Source of the DNA: DASZGL01 sp035938875
GTDB taxonomy: Bacteria; Chloroflexota; Dormibacteria; Aeolococcales; Aeolococcaceae
DNA: 26,454 nt
Reading direction: 5' to 3'
Assembly (NCBI GenBank): GCA_035938875.1
Contig: DASZGL010000034.1
Coordinates: forward strand, 1-26,454
Position numbers and translations under genes: made by a program. Below, piece after piece: positions 22,309 through 26,454 of the stretch. Positions within the stretch are counted from its first letter, which is position 1. Every line of letters starts with the position of its first letter. The notes under the pieces are model-generated. The model saw nothing but the letters and a program-made list of their open reading frames with translations. It made no database searches and was not told the origin of the DNA.

Positions 22309-23739
22309 CTAGCCTTCGCGAAGGCCGCGCGGAAGGGGGGCATCGGCATCATCGAGAGTGGGGGATAGGCGCGGTCTAGGGGTGGGGGGCCGCAGCCGTA
22401 GCGGCCACCCGCCTCGCCACCGCTGACCGGTTGCCCGTGTCGTGGACACGAGAACGACATCGCGCTGCCGCCAGGCCGTGCGCAGCGCGGCTCCGTAAAG
22501 CAGTGCCATTCCGGCAAGGTTGACCGAAGCCGCGGCGACGTAGACCAGGACGCCGACGCCATGGGGTGGGTCGAATCCGCCACGCTGCAACATCGTCGCC
22601 AGGTCCAGCTGGTTGACCGACATCAGCGCCAGGCCGCCGATCGCCGCTGCCCACGAGACTGTGCCAAGCCGGAGCGACGGAGCCAGGAGCACGAACGCCA
22701 GGGCATCACTCTCCTGGTGGTGATCCCATGTCACCGGCGAGGTGATGGGCATGATCGCCAAGAAGGCGGCAAATGTCGCAGCCCGGCCTGCGGGCGTGGT
22801 GATGGTCCGCCGGCACACCAGCCAGGTGAGCACGAGTCCGCCGAGCTCGAGCGCGTGGAACGCGGAGGCGAGGATGGATGGCGGTATGTGTCCGGTCACC
22901 GTGTAGGTGCGCAGGACGACGCCGGCGAAGGAGCGGCTGTAGTCGGACGCCACCCCGCCGGCGAACCGGGGAAGCACCTCGGTGAAGTAGCTGGGCGTCT
23001 CGCTGACGAGGGGCCACACCAGCAGCAGCGGTATCGCCGTTGCCAGGCCGAAACCGATCGCCGACACCACCGCCCGTCTTCGCCGGTCGGTGAGGAGCGC
23101 CGCGAGCATCTGCGCGGGAGCGATCTTGAGCGCAGTGGCCAGGCCCACCGCGACGCCGCCGAGCGCACCACCACGCGCGTGCACATACCCCCAGGCGGCA
23201 AGGGCGAAGAGAAGCAAGAGGAAATGGTCGACCTGCAGGCCGAAGTTGGCGGCGTGGATCGGCTGGAAGAGCAGGACTGCGGCGAGCAGCCACACCTGCG
23301 TGCGCTGCGGCAACATGCCACGAACCGTGCGCTGCATGACGACGACCGCGGCGACCAGCGCGAGCTGCGAGGCGCCGAAGAAGATGCGTCCGGCAACACC
23401 GACAGGTAGAGCGGTGAGCGGTGACATGACAACGGCGAGCACCGGCGGGTAGGTATATCCGTCCATCGCCGCGGGGTTGAAGCAGCATCCCGAGTAGTCG
23501 GGATAGATGTGGTGCCCTGCGGCGAATGCCTGAGCCGCGCGGTAGTAGACGTCGAAGTCGATGGCGTCGGGCCTCACCGTCACCATGTAGGTGGCGACGC
23601 CCCGGACGTAGTGAAACGCCGCCAGCGCAGCTGCCACGTATGGCAGTGCAACGCGTCCCCCTTTGAGCCACGGGCGCGTCCTCGGATGAGCGCCGCTTAT
23701 CGTCGTCGTGGCGTGGCACGCAATTGCGTGTCCGTCCAT
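22309..23739 (-). CDS. GT87-type polyprenyl-phosphate-mannose-dependent mannosyltransferase
   Basis: 476 aa from ATG 23739. A multi-spanning membrane protein with 9-11 hydrophobic segments. The first extracytoplasmic loop has DAIDFDVYYRAAQAFAAG followed by YTYPPVLAVVMSPLTALP, the hallmark of the DUF2029/GT87 family, in which an Asp of this loop is catalytic. Relatives add alpha-1,2-mannose to glycolipids or glycans outside the membrane, taking mannose from polyprenyl-phosphate-mannose. The C-terminus is basic and Pro-rich. The first 43 nt overlap the end of the CDF gene, so the two are co-transcribed. No Shine-Dalgarno is visible, and the in-frame sequence further upstream is antisense-like. 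Confidence 0.82.
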   Translation of the reverse strand: MDGHAIACHATTTISGAHPRTRPWLKGGRVALPYVAAALAAFHYVRGVATYMVTVRPDAIDFDVYYRAAQAFAAGHHIYPDYSGCCFNPAAMDGYTYPPVLAVVMSPLTALPVGVAGRIFFGASQLALVAAVVVMQRTVRGMLPQRTQVWLLAAVLLFQPIHAANFGLQVDHFLLLLFALAAWGYVHARGGALGGVAVGLATALKIAPAQMLAALLTDRRRRAVVSAIGFGLATAIPLLLVWPLVSETPSYFTEVLPRFAGGVASDYSRSFAGVVLRTYTVTGHIPPSILASAFHALELGGLVLTWLVCRRTITTPAGRAATFAAFLAIMPITSPVTWDHHQESDALAFVLLAPSLRLGTVSWAAAIGGLALMSVNQLDLATMLQRGGFDPPHGVGVLVYVAAASVNLAGMALLYGAALRTAWRQRDVVLVSTTRATGQRWRGGWPLRLRPPTPRPRLSPTLDDADAPLPRGLREG

Positions 23740-24656
23740 TGCACGCGGCCGTCGCTCTCGTGATCCACCTGTAGGGTTGTGTGATCGATGCCGAAGCGGT
23801 CCCGGAGAAACCGCTCGAGCTCGAGACGGATGGCATGACAGTCGTCGCCCGGGTGGACGATGACGTGCGCGCTCAACGCACAGAACCCAGATGTGATCTC
23901 CCACACGTGCAGGTCGTGAACGTTGGCGACATGGGCATGAGACGCGAGCGCGTGACCGATCTCGTCGGGACTCATCCCCACCGGTGACGCCTCCATCAAC
24001 GCCCGTCCGGCCTGGCCGATAAGTCCCCAGGCGGCACGCCCCATCAGCACGGCGATGAACAGCGAGACGATCGAGTCGGCCCGATTGAACCCGGTCGCCA
24101 GGATCACGATGGCCGCGATGGCAGTGCCGATGAATGCGTAGAGGTCAGTGAGAATGTGCGCAAAGCTCCCCGCGACGTTGAGGCTGCGCCGGTTCGCCTG
24201 AGCCACCTGCCAGGTCGCCAACAGGTTGACTGCGATACCCGTCAACGCGACGATCAGGATGGCCCGCCCACCGACATCGAGCGGGCTCACCAGGCGGCGG
24301 ACCGCCTCGACCACGATGAAGCCGCCGAGGACCACCAGCGTGACGCCGTTGACCAGCGCCGAGAGGATCTCGGCGCGCTTGAGGCCGTACGTGAACCCGC
24401 CCTCCGGCGGACGCGCGGCCAGGCGCATGGCGACGATCCCGAGTCCCAGGGCGCCGGCGTCCGTGACCATGTGAGCGGCGTCGGAGAGGAGCGCGAGCGA
24501 GCCAACCAGGATGCCCGTGACGACCTCGGCGACCATGAAGCCCAGGATCAGCCCCAGGGCCGCACCGAGGTGCCGGGCGTCGGCGTCCGGGTTGCCCACC
24601 GCCGCGTGGTGATGAGCGACGGCGTGGCTGGGGTGATCGTGCGCGCGAGGTGCCAC
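23697..24656 (-). CDS. CDF-family zinc/cation exporter (CzcD/ZitB-like)
   Basis: 319 aa from GTG 24656. A His-rich N-terminus (HDHPSHAVAHHH) precedes six membrane helices. The metal-site HxxxD pairs are in TM2 (His62, Asp66) and TM5 (His167, Asp171), the zinc-type HD-HD arrangement. The cytoplasmic C-terminal domain (about 230-319) has HVHDLHVWEITSG and ends with HTTLQVDHE. It expels Zn2+ (perhaps Cd2+ or Co2+) in exchange for protons. TACGCT lies 6 nt before the GTG and no Shine-Dalgarno is present, so the mRNA is probably leaderless. The longer frame to 24806 overlaps the next gene antisense-free but lacks family sequence. Confidence 0.92.
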   Translation of the reverse strand: MAPRAHDHPSHAVAHHHAAVGNPDADARHLGAALGLILGFMVAEVVTGILVGSLALLSDAAHMVTDAGALGLGIVAMRLAARPPEGGFTYGLKRAEILSALVNGVTLVVLGGFIVVEAVRRLVSPLDVGGRAILIVALTGIAVNLLATWQVAQANRRSLNVAGSFAHILTDLYAFIGTAIAAIVILATGFNRADSIVSLFIAVLMGRAAWGLIGQAGRALMEASPVGMSPDEIGHALASHAHVANVHDLHVWEITSGFCALSAHVIVHPGDDCHAIRLELERFLRDRFGIDHTTLQVDHESDGRVQWTDTQLRATPRRR

Positions 24657-24662
24657 GGATAC

Positions 24663-24668
24663 AGCGTA
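24663..24668 (-). promoter_or_regulatory. -10 box (TACGCT) of the cation exporter gene
   Basis: Located 6 nt before GTG 24656; no -35 recognised. Leaderless layout. Confidence 0.42.
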
Positions 24669-24690
24669 CCCCGACCCTTGCTCGGTCGCG

Positions 24691-26049
24691 CTAAGCGACG
24701 CCTCGACGTACCTGTGAGTCGCCACCCGGACAGCCCTGCGCCTCGAAGGCGGCGGTCGACAGGTACGTCGTCGCCGGGTAGAAGGCGCCCATGTCCTCCG
24801 TCTCATGGCCGAAGCGCGCAGCCTGGATCGATTTCGTGAAGTTCGGACGCGGCAGCATGTTGCGCATGATCACCAAGCTGGCACCGCTGGGTCCCCATGG
24901 CAACCAGCTGACGCCACATTGCGCCGTGGCGTTCGCCGGCCGCCCCGCCGCAGTTGAGACGACGACGGTGTAGAACCCCGCCTCGTCGACAATCACCTGG
25001 TCATCGGCGAGGCAGCCGTAGAATCGCTGGCTGGGACCGTCGTTGGTGCAGAGCGACCAGTAACGCAACTGGCCCGTGCCCATCACCGGCTCCCCACCCA
25101 ACGTTTGCGGGAAGGTGGGCAAGCGGGCGTGGATCACCGCAATATTTCCGTATCCGTGACTCAACTGCGCAAACACGTAAGCGTTATCGAGATTGTCGAG
25201 AACGCCGCCGTGGGGAAGTTGCATCGTGTACGGCGTGACCACCCCGCCCAGGGTCGTACCCGTGTATCCGTTGTCGGTGGCGCCCTGCGCCGTCGAGGTG
25301 GGCTGGTTGAAGAACTTGTGGTAGGTGGGTGGGTTGGTTCCCGGGAATTGAACGAGCGGTGTCGAAGAGGCCGACCCGGAGTCGGCGATCGCCGGGTTGA
25401 CTCCGTTGGCCGGCACCACCGGGAGGGGACACTGGGGAAGAGTGACGCTGGCACCGCCCGGTGCGTTGTAGGTCACGGAAGGTAGCCCCTCGCCGCCGGC
25501 GATGTCGAGACCGCCATCGGGTCGGAACACACGGTAGGCGAGAAAGAAGACCTGCGAGCTTCGCGAGCCGTCGGCGCTGGTCGTGAAGAGGACGTTGTCT
25601 GGCGCAGTGGCTGGACGCTGTCCGAAGACCACACTCACCGTGTAGTGCCGTCTGTCATCAATGGTGTCACGAGCAGCGCCCGCGATGAACGGATTACCAC
25701 TGCCAGGATCTGGATCGATGCGCTGGTCGTTGAGCCCGTCGACAGCGCGCACCCCGGCGTCGTAGCTGGTGAAGGACACGTAACGCGCGTGGGCGTACAG
25801 GCCGTGGATGGTGAGCGTCGCACCGGGTGCTGCGGGAAGGAGGAGCAGCCAGTAGTTGGCGGCCTCGTCGGGGTAGAGCGCGTTGAGGGCGGTCGGATCG
25901 AGACGCGCCTCCCAGGCGCAGCTGCGCGGACTCTCCCCGCCGTGAGCGTGAATGGGGCCAGGCACAGCAGTGGCCAGCAATCCGGCGACAAACGCCGCGC
26001 TGATCGTGCGTCGCGCTCTCACAGAACTCAAGCTCACAGCCCTTCGCAA
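24691..26049 (-). CDS. Secreted protein of unknown function
   Basis: 452 aa from TTG 26049; GTG 26037 or GTG 26022 are equally plausible starts, the last giving a compact signal peptide. The signal is VRARRTISAAFVAGLLATAVPGPIHAHG, cleaved near AHA. The mature part is beta-rich, with YWLLLLPAAPGATLTIHGLYAHARYVSF, a middle Pro/Gly region (near residue 210-260), and a C-terminal RYWSLCTNDGP and MRNMLPRPNFTKSIQ block. Four to six Cys suggest disulfides. It resembles uncharacterised secreted actinobacterial proteins, some related to DUF1214-type sequences, but I cannot name a family. The CDF gene follows on the same strand after 34 nt with its own -10 box. Confidence 0.75.
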   Translation of the reverse strand: MRRAVSLSSVRARRTISAAFVAGLLATAVPGPIHAHGGESPRSCAWEARLDPTALNALYPDEAANYWLLLLPAAPGATLTIHGLYAHARYVSFTSYDAGVRAVDGLNDQRIDPDPGSGNPFIAGAARDTIDDRRHYTVSVVFGQRPATAPDNVLFTTSADGSRSSQVFFLAYRVFRPDGGLDIAGGEGLPSVTYNAPGGASVTLPQCPLPVVPANGVNPAIADSGSASSTPLVQFPGTNPPTYHKFFNQPTSTAQGATDNGYTGTTLGGVVTPYTMQLPHGGVLDNLDNAYVFAQLSHGYGNIAVIHARLPTFPQTLGGEPVMGTGQLRYWSLCTNDGPSQRFYGCLADDQVIVDEAGFYTVVVSTAAGRPANATAQCGVSWLPWGPSGASLVIMRNMLPRPNFTKSIQAARFGHETEDMGAFYPATTYLSTAAFEAQGCPGGDSQVRRGVA

Positions 26050-26159
26050 GCGTTAACGCGAGAGAGCGGCCCCGTCCTGCATCTACAAGGCAACTCGGGG
26101 TCGCGCGTTGCACCGGCGACGGGCGCCACAGAGTGCCCGGCCTATGCGACAGCGAAAAC
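26050..26159. other. Intergenic region with a 10-bp palindrome
   Basis: GCGTTAACGC (26050-26059) is a perfect palindrome directly before the TTG start of the secreted-protein gene and may be an operator. Otherwise I see no gene or RNA up to the tRNA fragment. Confidence 0.3.
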
Positions 26160-26217
26160 TGGCGGAGGGAGAGGGATTCGAACCCCCGAGGGCTTGGCGG
26201 CCCTTGCGGTTTTCAAG
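26160..26217 (-). tRNA. 3' half of tRNA-Ser(UGA), truncated at the anticodon loop
   Basis: Reading the minus strand: loop CTTGAAA with anticodon TGA, 3' anticodon stem ACCGC, and the long class-II variable arm GGGC/GCCC. Then the T-arm with GTTCGAATC, acceptor strand TCCCTCC, discriminator G and encoded CCA (26162-26160). The 5' half is missing: the sequence before the loop (CCCGA) does not pair with ACCGC, and no GGAGGGA acceptor strand occurs in the remaining 240 nt. A break exactly at the anticodon loop is the form left by integrases that recombine in this loop, so it may be an attachment-site remnant. It is not a functional tRNA as seen here. Confidence 0.72.
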
Positions 26218-26294
26218 TCGGGACACGCCCCTTGCCACGCGTGATCGCACCTGGTCGCCTGAGTTCAGCGCGAGCACGGACCTTGCCCGTCGTG

Positions 26295-26376
26295 GCCGCC
26301 CCCGACCTCGGGTCATCGGTCGAGCAGCCGGCCCGCCTTTAACCGGTTGAGGGAAGTTCGACTCCTCCAGGCGGCG
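26295..26376 (+). pseudogene. Degenerate tRNA-like sequence
   Basis: Several tRNA parts occur in the right order. The acceptor strands GCCGCC and GGCGGC pair over 6 bp. A D-arm CTC/GAG encloses TCGGT, the anticodon stem is GCCGG/CCGGT, and the T-arm has GTTCGACTC with one stem mismatch; a G follows the acceptor. The anticodon loop is 11 nt instead of 7, with no U33, 2 nt are extra after the acceptor, and no CCA is encoded. I read it as a decayed tRNA; no identity can be assigned. Confidence 0.35.
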
Positions 26377-26454
26377 TCGCTGTACTCGGCTGAGCCTCAG
26401 CGCACTCGTCGAGATGAGATGAGCCAGCGGGCAATGGCCACCCGTAGCTCGCCC
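26377..26454. other. Window edge, no gene recognised
   Basis: Only a short inverted repeat GCTGAG-C-CTCAGC (26389-26401) is seen. No coding frame here can be supported. Confidence 0.3.

Noticed and set aside
22313..22326. Palindrome GCCTTCGCGAAGGC
   Set aside because: It lies within the last codons of the mannosyltransferase gene with no T-run; no sign of regulatory use.
26108..26350. Open frames reading RERDSNPRG near the right edge
   Set aside because: This is the familiar false peptide produced by reading across a tRNA T-arm complement.

Overview
The window is high-GC bacterial chromosome (roughly two thirds G+C by eye). Gene content and order suggest a deep-branching relative of the Actinobacteria or Chloroflexota; Candidatus Dormibacterota is my best guess, unproven. 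Evidence includes homodimeric AceE, a type III pantothenate kinase - dusB - greA - lysS - serS housekeeping block, a soluble PRC-barrel/MgtE-N/CBS protein and abundant glycosyltransferase and surface genes. Almost every base is coding.

Left third (1-9.9 kb): a ROK-family kinase runs off the left edge, divergent from coaX. Then come dusB, a small membrane protein, greA, and a tightly overlapped lysS-serS-thioesterase run. An isolated minus-strand transcription unit, apparently a short structured sRNA, sits between the membrane protein and greA. Next are two tandem CBS-pair proteins, a second hotdog thioesterase, and a proline/threonine-rich surface protein with tandem hairpins in its leader.

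Middle (10-17.8 kb): an FNR-like flavoprotein is followed by pyruvate dehydrogenase E1 (aceE), convergent with a large secreted alpha/beta hydrolase. A cupin and a PLP-dependent decarboxylase are read the other way.

17.7-21.5 kb is the most interesting block. An M-box (ykoK) Mg2+ riboswitch has its own promoter, a structured expression platform and a 24-codon leader ORF with a strong Shine-Dalgarno. It precedes a soluble protein carrying two PRC-like segments, the MgtE N-domain and two CBS domains but no membrane segment, then an NRAMP-family transporter. The transporter's metal-site residues are changed (Asn to Gly, Met to Ala) in the manner described for NRAMP-related Mg2+ transporters. The block reads as a split magnesium-homeostasis system: RNA sensor, protein sensor and transporter.

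Right end (21.5-26.5 kb): a CoA-binding protein coupled to a 62-aa protein, a GT87-type mannosyltransferase, a CDF zinc exporter and a secreted protein of unknown function. The edge holds a 3' half of tRNA-Ser(UGA), broken at the anticodon loop, which looks like an integration scar, and a degenerate tRNA-like sequence.

Two start-site classes coexist. Eight genes have a TANNNT -10 box 6-9 nt before the start codon and no clear Shine-Dalgarno (probably leaderless). Others have -35/-10 promoters with 17-nt spacing and strong GGAGG-type sites.
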